A stretch of 64,000 nucleotides of DNA from Palleronia sediminis (GTDB lineage: Bacteria > Pseudomonadota > Alphaproteobacteria > Rhodobacterales > Rhodobacteraceae), in NCBI RefSeq assembly GCF_004358695.1, contig NZ_SNAA01000004.1, forward strand, positions 124,001-188,000, given 5' to 3'. Positions 54,906-64,000 of the stretch are shown here, piece after piece. A program made the position numbers and the translations under genes. Numbering within the stretch: position 1 is the stretch's first letter; the number at the start of each line of letters is the position of its first letter. Below the pieces are notes generated by a model, which ran no database searches, was not told where the DNA came from, and was given only the letters and a program-made list of their open reading frames with translations.

Positions 54906-55663
54906 GGCTGTGGCTCTACCTGCGCTCGGCCCTGTTCATCGGGCAGATGTACCTCGTGATGGCGGTCATGGCGCTGGCATGGCTGCCGGTGGTGCTGACG
55001 CGGCCCGACGGGGCCAGTCGCGCCATCCGCAGCTATTGCCGCTATGTCCGCTGGTCGGCGCGGGCGATCTGCGGGCTCGCATCCGAGGTGCGCGGCCCCG
55101 TGCCCCAGGGCGAGGTGCTGATCGCGTCCAAGCATCAGTCTTTCTTTGACATCATCCTGCTGTGTTCGGTCCTGCCCGCGCCGAAATTCATCATGAAGAA
55201 AGAGCTTTTGCGCACCCCCATCGTCGGCTGGTACGCCACGCGCATCGGCTGCGTTCCGGTCGACCGGGGCCGCAAGGGCCGCGCCGTGGCCCAGATGATC
55301 GAGGGGGTGAATGCCGGGCGCGGCACCCGGCCCGGACAGCTCGTCATCTATCCGCAGGGCACGCGCACCGCGCCGGGGGCCGATCTGCCCTACAAGACCG
55401 GCGCCGCGATCCTCTACGAGCAGCTTTCCGAACCCTGTGTGCCCGTGGCGACCAATGTCGGGGTGTTCTGGCCGCGCAGCGGGCTGCGGCGGTCGCCGGG
55501 GCTGGGCGTGGTCGAGTTCCTCGAACCCATCGCGCCGGGGCTCGATCGCGAGGCTTTCATCGAAGAGCTGCGCGACAGGATCGAGACCCGCTCGGACGCG
55601 CTAATGGCCGAGGCGGGCTGGACCGCGCCGCTGCCGCCGCCCGCGCGGGACCCGGCCCCCTAG
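54902..55663 (+). CDS. plsC: 1-acyl-sn-glycerol-3-phosphate acyltransferase
   Basis: The 253-residue membrane-bound enzyme acylates lysophosphatidic acid to phosphatidic acid. It has an N-terminal hydrophobic hairpin, and the catalytic HX4D motif is SKHQSFFD. The substrate-phosphate motif, usually E-G-T-R, reads YPQGTRTAPG with Gln for Glu. Two further conserved blocks, FIMKKELLRTPIVGW and VPVDRG, are normal. It starts at GTG inside the ftsX stop, tying phospholipid synthesis to division genes. The 3' end shares CTAG with pheT. Confidence 0.9.
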   Translation: MRLWLYLRSALFIGQMYLVMAVMALAWLPVVLTRPDGASRAIRSYCRYVRWSARAICGLASEVRGPVPQGEVLIASKHQSFFDIILLCSVLPAPKFIMKKELLRTPIVGWYATRIGCVPVDRGRKGRAVAQMIEGVNAGRGTRPGQLVIYPQGTRTAPGADLPYKTGAAILYEQLSEPCVPVATNVGVFWPRSGLRRSPGLGVVEFLEPIAPGLDREAFIEELRDRIETRSDALMAEAGWTAPLPPPARDPAP

Positions 55664-58062
55664 CGCCTGAGCGTCCCGCCCGTCGCGGCCTCGACCTTGG
55701 TGACGATCTTCGCCGATACGGCCTCGATCTCGGGCTCGGTCAGGGTCGCGGTCTGGGGTTGCAGCCGCACCGCGATGGCGAGCGAGATCTTGCCCTCGCC
55801 GAGGCTCGCCCCCTCGAACCGGTCGAAGACGCGCACATCGGCCACCAGCGCCTTGTCGGCGCCCTGGGCTGCGGCCACGACGGTCTGCGCCTCGGTCCGG
55901 GCATCCAGCACGAAGGCGAAATCGCGCTCCACCGGTTGCAGGTCCGACAGGTCGAGCCGCGCGCGCGCCGCGCCCTTGCGGCGCGGGGCCGGCACGGCGT
56001 CGGGCCAGACGACGAAACCCACGGCCGGGCCTTTCACGTCCATCGCGCGCAGCACCCGCGGGTGCAGCTCGCCAAAGACGGCCAGCACCTTCTTGCCAAG
56101 GCTGATCTGCCCGTGCCGACCCGGATGCCACCATGCCTCGCCGTCGCGCCGGATCTGGGCGTTGGCGGGGGCGCCGATGGCGGCCAGCACCGCCTCGGCC
56201 GCGGCCTTGGCGTCGAAGGCATCGCGCGGGCGTGCGGTGCCGTGCAGATCCTTGGGGCCGGTCGCCCCGACGAAAAGCCCCGCCGCCTCGGTCCGCTGGT
56301 CGCCCGGCTCGCCGCCGGTAAAGCCCGCGCCGACCTCGAAAAGGGCAAGGTCGGACTGCCCGCGTTTCTGGTTGCGCGCCGCGGCCAGCAGCAGCCCCGT
56401 CAGCAGCGAGGGCCGCAGATGCGACAGGTCCTGGCTGATCGGGTTCTCGAGCGCCAGCGCAGCATCGCCGCCGAACAGCTCGGCCGAGGCCCGGTCGACG
56501 AAGGCATAGCTCACCACCTCGTTCATGCCGAGCGCGGCGCAGGAGCGGCGCGCGGTCTGCTCGCGCGACTGGGCGAGCGTCAGGATCGGGGCCGGCACGC
56601 CGGGGCGCGGCCGCGGCAGCGCGCGCGGCGCCAGCCGGGTGAGCGAGGCGATGCGCGCGACCTCTTCGACGAGGTCGGCCTCGCCCTGCACGTCGGGCCG
56701 CCAGGACGGAACCGCCGCCATGTCGCCATCGAGCGCGAAACCCAGCGCCTCGAGCGAGGCGCGTTGCGTGGCCGGGTCGATCTCCATCCCCACGAGGCTT
56801 TGCACCCGGTCGGTGTCGAGCCGGTAGCGGCGCGCGTGATCGGGCGCGGCGCCGGCCTCGACCACGTCCGAGGCCTCGCCGCCGCACAGATCGAGGATCA
56901 TCCGCGTCGCTTCCTCGAGGCCGGCGCGGGTGAAGGCCGGGTCGACCCCCCGTTCGAAGCGGTAGCGCGCGTCCGAGTTGATCTTGAGCGCGCGGCCCGT
57001 CTGCGCGATCCGCACCGGGGTCCAGTAGGCCGATTCGAGGAACACGTCGGTCGTGTCCTCGCCGACGCCGGTGGGCGCCCCGCCCATGATGCCGGCGATG
57101 CTTTCGGGGCCATTGGCGTCAGAGATCGCGATCATGCCGGGGGCGAGCGTATAGTCGCGCTCGTCCAGCGCGCGCAGCGTCTCGCCGCCCTCGGCCCGGT
57201 GCACCCGCAGATCGCCCGACACCTTGGCCGCGTCAAAGACGTGCAGCGGGCGGTTGGCATCGAAGGTAAAGAAATTGGTGATGTCGACCAGCGCCGAGAT
57301 CGGCCGCAGCCCGATGGCCTTGAGCCGCTCCTGCAACCAGCGCGGCGAGGGGCCGTTGACCACGCCGCGGATCAGCCGCCCCGTGAAATGCGGCGCGTCG
57401 TCCAGCGCGTCGTCGTCGATCGAGACGCCGATGGGGCAGGGAAAGGCGCCCTCGACCGTGACCGGATCACGGTGTTTGAGCCGTCCGAGCCCCCGTGCGG
57501 CGAGGTCGCGCGCGATGCCCCGCACGCCCAGCGCATCGGGGCGGTTGGGGGTGATCGCGATCTCGATCACCGGATCGACGGCGCCGGGGCGGTTCGCGGC
57601 CAGCCAGTCGGCAAAGCTGGTTCCGACCTCCGACGCGGCCGACTCCTCGGGCAGTTCGATGATGCCCTCGTGTTCGTCGGACAGCTCGAGCTCGCGTTCC
57701 GAGGCCATCATGCCGTGGCTCTCGACGCCCCGGATGCGGCCGATCTGGATGGTGGTGTCGATGCCCGGAACATAGGTGCCCGGCGCGGCCACGACGACGG
57801 TGATCCCGGCACGGGCATTGGGCGCGCCGCAGATGATCTGGCTTTCGCCCGCGGCGGTGGCCACGCGACACACCCTGAGACGGTCGGCATCGGGATGCGG
57901 CTCGGCCGCGAGAACCCTGCCGATGGTAAAGGGGCGCAGGCGGGCGGCGGGGTCCGAGATATCCTCGACCTCGAGGCCGAGATCGGTCAGCGCCTCGGCG
58001 ATGGTGTCGAGCGACGCGTCGGTGTCGAGGTGGTCCTTGAGCCAGGACAGGGTGAACTTCAT
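55660..58062 (-). CDS. pheT: Phenylalanyl-tRNA synthetase beta subunit
   Basis: The 800-residue subunit is full length. It starts MKFTLSWLKDHLDTDASL, has the EMAP/tRNA-binding-like domain at about residues 40-150 (GVESHGMMASERELELSDEH), the B5 domain and an inactive synthetase-like core. LVDITNFFTFDANRPLHVFD belongs to the B3/B4 editing region that hydrolyses Tyr-tRNA(Phe). The anticodon-binding RNP-like domain is C-terminal. It follows pheS in the same direction, but with an unusually long 397-base gap. Confidence 0.97.
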   Translation of the reverse strand: MKFTLSWLKDHLDTDASLDTIAEALTDLGLEVEDISDPAARLRPFTIGRVLAAEPHPDADRLRVCRVATAAGESQIICGAPNARAGITVVVAAPGTYVPGIDTTIQIGRIRGVESHGMMASERELELSDEHEGIIELPEESAASEVGTSFADWLAANRPGAVDPVIEIAITPNRPDALGVRGIARDLAARGLGRLKHRDPVTVEGAFPCPIGVSIDDDALDDAPHFTGRLIRGVVNGPSPRWLQERLKAIGLRPISALVDITNFFTFDANRPLHVFDAAKVSGDLRVHRAEGGETLRALDERDYTLAPGMIAISDANGPESIAGIMGGAPTGVGEDTTDVFLESAYWTPVRIAQTGRALKINSDARYRFERGVDPAFTRAGLEEATRMILDLCGGEASDVVEAGAAPDHARRYRLDTDRVQSLVGMEIDPATQRASLEALGFALDGDMAAVPSWRPDVQGEADLVEEVARIASLTRLAPRALPRPRPGVPAPILTLAQSREQTARRSCAALGMNEVVSYAFVDRASAELFGGDAALALENPISQDLSHLRPSLLTGLLLAAARNQKRGQSDLALFEVGAGFTGGEPGDQRTEAAGLFVGATGPKDLHGTARPRDAFDAKAAAEAVLAAIGAPANAQIRRDGEAWWHPGRHGQISLGKKVLAVFGELHPRVLRAMDVKGPAVGFVVWPDAVPAPRRKGAARARLDLSDLQPVERDFAFVLDARTEAQTVVAAAQGADKALVADVRVFDRFEGASLGEGKISLAIAVRLQPQTATLTEPEIEAVSAKIVTKVEAATGGTLRR

Positions 58063-58147
58063 CTCCGGCTTCCCGCTTGTGGCATGGCGAGTGGGGGTTA
58101 GCCCACGGATGGGGAAATGAAAAGCTGACCTCGACCCGTTTTGGAAA

Positions 58148-58178
58148 CAGACAGTTTAGGCAAAACTAAGGCTGTCTG
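58148..58178. repeat. AT-rich dyad in the pheS-pheT gap
   Basis: Outer arms CAGACAG and CTGTCTG (seven bases, perfect) enclose an inner TTAG-GCAAAA-CTAA dyad. The region is AT-rich against a GC-rich background. TTGGAA at 58141 and AACTAA at 58164, 17 bases apart, could be a plus-strand promoter overlapping the dyad. Confidence 0.4.
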
Positions 58179-58215
58179 ACACAATCGTGCCACAATTCGG
58201 GCCGAAAATCACCGC

Positions 58216-58410
58216 ATGACACATCGTGGACCCATCCTTATCCTGATCGCGCTTTTCTTGGTCGCCGTGCCGGCGGTCCGGGCCGTCGGTCCGAACCTGC
58301 CGCTGATCGGGACGGTATCGCTGGGGGCGCTCTGCCCCGGCTCGGCCATGTCCAGGGAACCGTCGCCGCTGAACTTCCTCTGCCGCGCCGGCGTCCTGCC
58401 CGCGGGCTGA
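58216..58410 (+). CDS. Possible small secreted protein inside the pheS-pheT gap
   Basis: The 64-residue reading frame begins with a good signal-peptide pattern (MTHRGPILILIALFLVAVPA). It has two cysteines in the short mature part, and G/C-rich third positions like real genes nearby. No Shine-Dalgarno sequence is evident before the ATG. A possible promoter with a dyad lies about 50 bases upstream. It runs opposite to pheS and pheT. I do not recognise a family, and a chance frame is possible. Confidence 0.45.
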   Translation: MTHRGPILILIALFLVAVPAVRAVGPNLPLIGTVSLGALCPGSAMSREPSPLNFLCRAGVLPAG

Positions 58411-58459
58411 GGTCCGGGCGGCCGAACCGCCCCGAACCCTACGCCCGACCGGCCCGCCG

Positions 58460-59533
58460 TCAGACCCCCGCGCGCAGCGTCGGAACCTGGAGCGCGCCGA
58501 AGCCGTAATGGCGCAGCCAGCGCAGGTCGCTGTCGAAAAAGGCGCGCAGGTCGGGGATGCCGTATTTCAGCATCGCAAGCCGGTCGATCCCCATGCCGAA
58601 GGCAAAGCCCTGCCATTGCTCGGGGTCGATGCCGCCCGCGCGGAGCACCTTGGGATGAACCATGCCCGAGCCCAGAACCTCGAGCCAGCCGTCGCCCTCG
58701 CCGACCTTGACCGTGCCCCCTTCGAAGCTGCACTGGATGTCGACCTCGGCCGACGGCTCGGTAAAGGGGAAATGCGAGGCGCGGAACCGGGTGCGGACCT
58801 CGGTGCCGAAAAATGCGGTAAAGAACTGCTCGAGCACCCATTTCAGGTGGGCCATCGAGATATCGCGATCCAGCGCCAGCCCCTCGACCTGGTGGAACAT
58901 CGGCGTGTGCGTCTGGTCGTAATCGGCGCGGAAGGTGCGGCCGGGACAGATGACGCGCAGGGGCGCGCCCTGCGCCTCCATCGTGCGGATCTGCACGGGC
59001 GAAGTATGGGTGCGCAGCACATGGGGCGGCCGGTCGTCGCCCGCCGCGCGCGACATGTAGAACGTGTCGTGTTCCTGCCGGGCGGGGTGATGGGCGGGGA
59101 TGTTCAGCGCGTCGAAATTGTACCAGTCCGATTCGACCTGCGGCCCCTCGGCCACGGCAAAGCCCATGTCGCCGAAGATCGCGGTGATCTCTTCCCAGAC
59201 CTGGCTGACGGGGTGGATCGTGCCGCGGCCCGGATCGGGCGCACCCCGCGCGGGCAGCGTCACGTCGAGCCATTCCCGCGACAGCCGTTCCTCGAGCGCG
59301 GCATCCTCGAGCGCGGCCTTGCGCGCGGCGATGGCCGAGGTGATCTCGTCCTTGAGCGCGTTGAGGCGCGGACCGGCCTCCTGCCGCTCTTCGGGGGTCA
59401 TGCGGCCCAGTTCGCGCATGGCCAGCGACACCTCGCCCTTCTTGCCGATGGCGGCAAGCCGCGTGTCCTCGAGCGTGGCCTCGTCGGTGGCCGCGTCGAT
59501 GCGGGACAGGTATTTCGCGCGCAGGTCGTCCAT
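58460..59533 (-). CDS. pheS: Phenylalanyl-tRNA synthetase alpha subunit
   Basis: The 357-residue catalytic subunit has an N-terminal coiled coil (residues 1-85) that grips tRNA, then the class II core. [19 protein letters not shown]-like text ([10 protein letters not shown]...FGDMGF) leads to motif 2, with [20 protein letters not shown]. Motif 3 is [18 protein letters not shown]. It charges tRNA(Phe) with phenylalanine as an alpha2-beta2 enzyme. AAGGAGG precedes the ATG by a normal distance. Confidence 0.97.
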   Translation of the reverse strand: MDDLRAKYLSRIDAATDEATLEDTRLAAIGKKGEVSLAMRELGRMTPEERQEAGPRLNALKDEITSAIAARKAALEDAALEERLSREWLDVTLPARGAPDPGRGTIHPVSQVWEEITAIFGDMGFAVAEGPQVESDWYNFDALNIPAHHPARQEHDTFYMSRAAGDDRPPHVLRTHTSPVQIRTMEAQGAPLRVICPGRTFRADYDQTHTPMFHQVEGLALDRDISMAHLKWVLEQFFTAFFGTEVRTRFRASHFPFTEPSAEVDIQCSFEGGTVKVGEGDGWLEVLGSGMVHPKVLRAGGIDPEQWQGFAFGMGIDRLAMLKYGIPDLRAFFDSDLRWLRHYGFGALQVPTLRAGV

Positions 59534-59676
59534 TCCGGCCTCCTTGAGGGCAGTCCGCGCGCGGTGCTACCGCGCGGGTCGCTGCATGACAAGGCAGGCC
59601 GGAGGGCGATGCGCCAACGCCGCGGCCCGGCTGACCGCCGATCTGGCGGGCCGGGTCGCGTGCGTGGTGTAAAAGA

Positions 59677-59694
59677 GGGGCCGGCGCCGGCCCC
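59677..59694 (-). terminator. Second terminator-like palindrome upstream of pheS
   Basis: The perfect palindrome GGGGCCGGCGCCGGCCCC is followed on the minus strand by TCTTTT. A perfect palindrome needs a small internal loop, but the T-run suggests termination of a transcript coming from the right, beyond the rplT terminator. Confidence 0.5.
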
Positions 59695-59892
59695 GATGTG
59701 ATCCGGTCATGGACTGCCCGCGCGGACCGGATGCCATCCCGGCCGCGTGATCGTGGACATGGCGCGGCCGATGAGCCGCGCCCCGTGGATCGACCGCGCC
59801 GGGATGTAAGCCCGGACGCGCAAGAGCTCTCGCCGCCATGGATAGCCGCCGCGGGTGAAGATCGCGTAAACGCGGCGCCCGCCCCCGAACGG

Positions 59893-59923
59893 AAAAGGGC
59901 CGCCCGGTGACGGGGCGGCCCTT
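59893..59923 (-). terminator. Intrinsic terminator of rpmI-rplT
   Basis: On the minus strand an 11-bp stem AAGGGCCGCCC/GGGCGGCCCTT with a seven-base loop is followed by T residues. It starts about 25 bases after the rplT stop codon. Confidence 0.85.
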
Positions 59924-59948
59924 GAATCGCTGGCGATGCGCGCGCGGC

Positions 59949-60314
59949 TCAGGCCGGCAGGGCGCCTTTCGCCTGGTCGACGATGGCGTTGAACGCATCG
60001 GGCTCGTGCACGGCGAGATCGGCCAGCACCTTGCGGTCGACCTCGATCCCGGCCAGCGCCAGACCGTTGATGAAGCGCGAATAGGTCAGCGATTCGTCAT
60101 GGGCGCGGACGGCGGCGTTGATCCGCTGGATCCACAGCGCGCGGAAATTGCGCTTGCGGTTCTTGCGGTCGCGCGTGGCGTACTGGTTCGCCTTGTCGAC
60201 GGCCTGGGTGGCGGTGCGGAAGGCGGTGCTGCGGCGGCCGTAATAGCCTTTCGCGGCCTTGATGACCTTCTTGTGACGGGCGTGGGTGGTCGTTCCACCT
60301 TTGACTCGGGCCAT
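59949..60314 (-). CDS. rplT: 50S ribosomal protein L20
   Basis: The 121-residue basic protein begins [21 protein letters not shown], with [18 protein letters not shown] and the conserved [16 protein letters not shown] segment. It binds 23S rRNA domain II and is needed early in large-subunit assembly. A perfect TAAGGAGGT ribosome-binding site precedes the ATG. It follows rpmI after 12 bases, forming a two-gene operon without infC next to it. Confidence 0.98.
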   Translation of the reverse strand: MARVKGGTTTHARHKKVIKAAKGYYGRRSTAFRTATQAVDKANQYATRDRKNRKRNFRALWIQRINAAVRAHDESLTYSRFINGLALAGIEVDRKVLADLAVHEPDAFNAIVDQAKGALPA

Positions 60315-60326
60315 GGTCGGACCTCC

Positions 60327-60527
60327 TTAACCGGCGTAGGGCATGTAGCGCTTGGCGAGCTTCTGGTCGGGCTCGCTCAGCACACGGGTTCCGCGGGCGT
60401 CGCGGATGAACTTGTTCGATCGCTTGATCATGCCGTGCCGCTTGCCGGCATGGCCGCCCATGACCTTTCCGGTCGCCGTCACCTTGAAACGCTTTTTCGC
60501 GCTCGATTTCGTCTTCATCTTGGGCAT
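60327..60527 (-). CDS. rpmI: 50S ribosomal protein L35
   Basis: The 66-residue protein begins [20 protein letters not shown] and ends in [11 protein letters not shown], a normal L35. The chosen ATG at 60527 has GAGGAGACGGAA before it; an upstream extension of 17 residues is not part of the family. It leads the rpmI-rplT operon and has a recognisable promoter upstream. Confidence 0.98.
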   Translation of the reverse strand: MPKMKTKSSAKKRFKVTATGKVMGGHAGKRHGMIKRSNKFIRDARGTRVLSEPDQKLAKRYMPYAG

Positions 60528-60607
60528 TTCCGTCTCCTCGTGCGGGGTCGGTGTCGCGCGGGGGACTCGGCATGCCACATCGGCCGGCCCCCGCGGTTGA
60601 AGCGCGG

Positions 60608-60636
60608 TCTATAGGCAGATCGCGCGCCCCGCGCAA
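60608..60636 (-). promoter_or_regulatory. Promoter of rpmI-rplT
   Basis: Reading the minus strand, TTGCGC (60636-60631) and TATAGA (60613-60608) are separated by exactly 17 bases and lie about 80 bases upstream of rpmI. They are close to the housekeeping sigma consensus. Confidence 0.65.
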
Positions 60637-60654
60637 GACCCGCGGGCCGCCGGG

Positions 60655-60896
60655 TCAGTTCACGATCTGCGCCACGACGCGGACGAAGGAATGGGGGATC
60701 TCGGCGAAATCGTAGATGCCCGGATATTCGCGGAACACCAGCCAGATCAGCCCGCCCCCGATCGCGCAAAGCACGATCGCGACCAGCGGCAGGCGGCGGT
60801 CGGCGAAGGCCGCCAAAAGCGACGGCACGCCGAGCGCGATGAGCAGAACGCCCGCGACGATGGCGTAGTCGGGGTCGATCTGCCCGAGCGCGTCGA

Positions 60897-60900
<4 letters not shown>
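60655..60900 (-). CDS. Small membrane protein coupled to pyruvate kinase
   Basis: The 81-residue protein has two or three hydrophobic segments (YAIVAGVLLIALGVPSLLAAF and LPLVAIVLCAIGGGLIWLVF) and a short charged tail ending RVVAQIVN. Its ATG overlaps the pyk stop in ATGA, so it is co-translated with pyruvate kinase. No family function is known to me. The pairing may be operon convenience rather than a shared pathway. Confidence 0.75.
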
Positions 60901-62342
<1,442 letters not shown>

Positions 62343-62473
62343 GACATACTCCCGTTAGCGTATTTCAGGCTTATGGGCGAAAGCCCTTTTGGCCGCAACA
62401 GGGCCGGTGCGGCGGGCTTGACGCATCGCCCCGCGGCCCACACCTGCAAGACGAGCGACAGGGGAGAGACCGC

Positions 62474-62773
62474 ATGGACGACGCCACAAGAACCGAACTC
62501 GAGGCGGCCGCGTTCCGCCGGCTGCGCGATCATTTGCAGGCCCGCAGCGACGTGCAGAACATCGACATGATGAACCTCGCCGGGTTCTGCCGGAACTGCT
62601 TGAGCCGCTGGTATCAGGAGGCCGCGGCCGAGCGCGGCATCGACATGGGCAAGGAGGATGCGCGCGAGGCCTTTTACGGCATGCCCTATGCCGAGTGGCG
62701 CGCCGCGCACCAGACCGAGGCGAGCGACGACCAAAAGGCCGCCTTTGCCGAGTCGCACAAGCACGCGACATGA
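62474..62773 (+). CDS. DUF1244 protein
   Basis: The 99-residue soluble protein matches DUF1244, with NIDMMNLAGFCRNCLSRWYQEA (two cysteines in CRNC) and DMGKEDAREAFYGMPYAEW. This family is conserved in alpha- and gammaproteobacteria; the function is unknown. AGGGGAGA precedes the ATG. The stop overlaps the next gene in ATGA. Confidence 0.88.
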   Translation: MDDATRTELEAAAFRRLRDHLQARSDVQNIDMMNLAGFCRNCLSRWYQEAAAERGIDMGKEDAREAFYGMPYAEWRAAHQTEASDDQKAAFAESHKHAT

Positions 62774-63048
62774 CACGGATCGCCGCCGCCCTGCTGGCCG
62801 CCTGCCTCGCGTTGCCCGCGGCGGCCGTGGCGGACCAGCGGGGCGACACGGTCGCGCGCCCCAACCCGCAGCTCGCGCTGAGCGTGGCGCGGCGCGCGGC
62901 CTTCTACGGCGTGGCCATCGCCCCCGAGGCGCTGACGCTGGCACAGGCCGCGGCGTTGCACATGGCGATGGTGGCGGGCGGGCGTTCGCGCGTCGAGACA
63001 CGGCGCCGGATCGAGCAGATCCTGCGCAGCGACGCCTTTCGCGACTGA
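62770..63048 (+). CDS. Small secreted hypothetical protein
   Basis: The 92-residue protein has a signal peptide (MTRIAAALLAACLALPAAAVA). The mature part is helical and ends in RRRIEQILRSDAFRD. It is coupled to the DUF1244 gene by ATGA. No family is recognised. It stops four bases before the convergent transaminase gene. Confidence 0.7.
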   Translation: MTRIAAALLAACLALPAAAVADQRGDTVARPNPQLALSVARRAAFYGVAIAPEALTLAQAAALHMAMVAGGRSRVETRRRIEQILRSDAFRD

Positions 63049-63052
63049 ACCC

Positions 63053-63910
63053 TTACAGCGCCGCGCGGCGGCTTTCGTCGATATAGATCTCGCGCAGGCG
63101 CCGCGCGACCGGGCCGGGGGTGCCGCCGCCCACCGCCGCCCCGTCGATCTCGATCACCGGCAGCACGAAGGCCGAGGCCGAGGTGACGAAGGCCTCGTCG
63201 GCGGCGCGGGCCTCGTCGAGGGTAAAGGGCCGCTCTTCTATCTGCATCTGCGCCTCGCGCGCGAGCCTCAGAACCGCCGCGCGGGTGATGCCCGACAGGA
63301 TCTCGTGGCCCAGCCCGCGGGTCACGATGCGTCCGTCCTTGACGATATAGGCGTTGTTCGACGTGCCTTCGGTCACGGCGCCGTCCTCGATCATCCAGGC
63401 GTCGTCGGCGCCGCGGGCCCTGGCCTCCATCTTGGCCATGGACGGATAGAGTAGCTGCACCGTCTTGATGTCGCGCCGGCCCCAGCGCAGGTCGGGCAGC
63501 GACACGACGCGGATGCCCTCGCGCGCGGCGGGGGTGTCGGCAAGCCCCGGCTTGGCCTGCGTGAACAGAACCACGGTCTGCGGCGTGTCGGCGTCGGGAT
63601 AGGCGAAATCGCGGTCGGCCGCGCCGCGCGTCACCTGCAGATAGATCAGCCCGTCCTCGATGGAATTACGCGCCACGAGGTCGCGGTGAACCGCGAGCAG
63701 CGAGTCACGCGGCATCGGCATCGGCATGCCCAGCTCGCCCAGCGACCGTTCGAGCCGCGCGGCATGGCCGTCGAAATCGATCAGCCGCCCGCCCAGCACG
63801 CTCGTCACCTCGTAGACGGCGTCGGCAAAGAGAAACCCGCGGTCGAAGACCGAGACGCGCGCGGCATCCTCGGGCAGGTAGTCGCCGTTGACATAGACGA
63901 TGCGGGTCAT
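63053..63910 (-). CDS. dat: D-amino-acid transaminase (class IV PLP aminotransferase)
   Basis: The 285-residue class IV aminotransferase swaps amino groups between D-amino acids and 2-oxo acids, usually making D-alanine or D-glutamate for peptidoglycan. SVFDRGFLFADAVYEVTSV is the N-terminal signature, WGRRDIKTVQLLYPSMAKM has the PLP lysine, and VTEGTSNNAYIVKDG and GITRAAVLRLA bind the cofactor phosphate. Branched-chain aminotransferase relatives differ in the VYEVT region. GGAG precedes the ATG. Confidence 0.9.
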   Translation of the reverse strand: MTRIVYVNGDYLPEDAARVSVFDRGFLFADAVYEVTSVLGGRLIDFDGHAARLERSLGELGMPMPMPRDSLLAVHRDLVARNSIEDGLIYLQVTRGAADRDFAYPDADTPQTVVLFTQAKPGLADTPAAREGIRVVSLPDLRWGRRDIKTVQLLYPSMAKMEARARGADDAWMIEDGAVTEGTSNNAYIVKDGRIVTRGLGHEILSGITRAAVLRLAREAQMQIEERPFTLDEARAADEAFVTSASAFVLPVIEIDGAAVGGGTPGPVARRLREIYIDESRRAAL

Positions 63911-64000
63911 GGGCCGGGCTCCGGTTGCTTTGCCGCGCGGATGCCCTGTCGCGCCGGATCGGTCAAGCGCCGAGCGGGGGGGGCAACCCCGGCCGGGCGC

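Larger units (their letters stand above)
59534..59948. other. Intergenic region between rplT and pheS
   Basis: This 415-base stretch holds two terminator-like hairpins on the minus strand (59893-59923 and 59677-59694). Between them is an open minus-strand frame ending at 59707 (reading, for example, RAYIPARSIHGARLIGRAM) with G/C-rich third positions but no ATG, GTG or well-placed start at its 5' end. The rest carries the pheS promoter and leader. No riboswitch or Phe-rich leader peptide was seen. Confidence 0.4.

Noticed and set aside
59534-59680. Attenuator or T-box controlling pheS
   Set aside because: The leader has no Phe-rich small peptide and no T-box or specifier-loop pattern; only a six-codon frame without Phe codons is present.

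Overview
The window looks like ordinary chromosomal core of a GC-rich alphaproteobacterium of the Rhodobacterales (Rhodobacteraceae/Roseobacter group). I infer this from the strong G/C bias at third codon positions, a CcrM-type cell-cycle methyltransferase, an aa3-type cytochrome oxidase subunit IV, a DUF1127 protein, an HWE-family kinase, and gene neighbourhoods such as HDAC-like/xseB/ispA/dxs, ftsE/ftsX/plsC next to pheST, and pyrB with a degenerate pyrC. I see no integrase, transposase, phage gene, CRISPR array or rRNA. One tRNA, Arg(CCU), is present.

Layout. 1-2.3 kb: the tail of a possible sugar-nucleotide enzyme and two convergent paralogous sulfotransferase-like proteins. 2.5-5.3 kb: an APS-type CysH and a KtrA/KtrB-like potassium uptake pair. 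5.3-9.3 kb (minus): a translationally coupled run of HDAC-like amidohydrolase, xseB and ispA, followed by dxs (isoprenoid precursors). 9.5-14.1 kb: AMP nucleosidase, HU, a DUF998 membrane protein, ccrM and rnhB. 14.3-17.4 kb: small envelope proteins, a membrane-anchored winged-helix protein, a DsbD N-domain protein and YqgE. 17.5-24.2 kb: a phosphohexomutase, DUF1127, clpB with a heat-shock-type promoter, an acidic membrane protein, pyrF and tRNA-Arg. 24.4-26.6 kb: a multi-PAS HWE sensor kinase.

26.7-33.5 kb is a complete carbohydrate/polyol utilisation locus: LacI regulator, TIM-barrel isomerase, Gfo/Idh/MocA dehydrogenase, and a CUT2-type ABC importer (ATPase, permease, binding protein). 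33.6-39.8 kb (minus) holds an RND efflux pump with its adaptor and a chromate-transporter-family protein. 39.9-42.0 kb (minus): moaB, a YghU-like glutathione transferase and an atypical uracil-DNA glycosylase. 42.2-45.1 kb: pyrB, a tail-anchored protein and a dihydroorotase homologue lacking catalytic ligands. 45.2-48.1 kb: a threonylcarbamoyl-AMP synthase, an MBL hydrolase, oxidase subunit IV and a lipoprotein. 48.2-52.4 kb is a molybdenum-cofactor operon (fdhD, mobA, mobB, and moeA fused to an RNase-H-like domain). 52.4-64 kb: a zinc-ribbon membrane protein, ftsEX-plsC, pheT/pheS, rpmI-rplT, pyk, small conserved proteins and a D-amino-acid transaminase.

Translational coupling is pervasive: at least thirteen ATGA/GTGA four-base start/stop overlaps, and four convergent pairs whose stop codons overlap in CTAG or TTAG. 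I found no obvious defence or mobile system. The most unusual items are the RNase-H-like/MoeA fusion, the membrane-tethered winged-helix protein with its DNA-binding domain at the C-terminus, the uracil-DNA glycosylase lacking its Fe-S cysteines, the pseudo-dihydroorotase, and a consensus DnaA box inside a dyad next to the clpB promoter.
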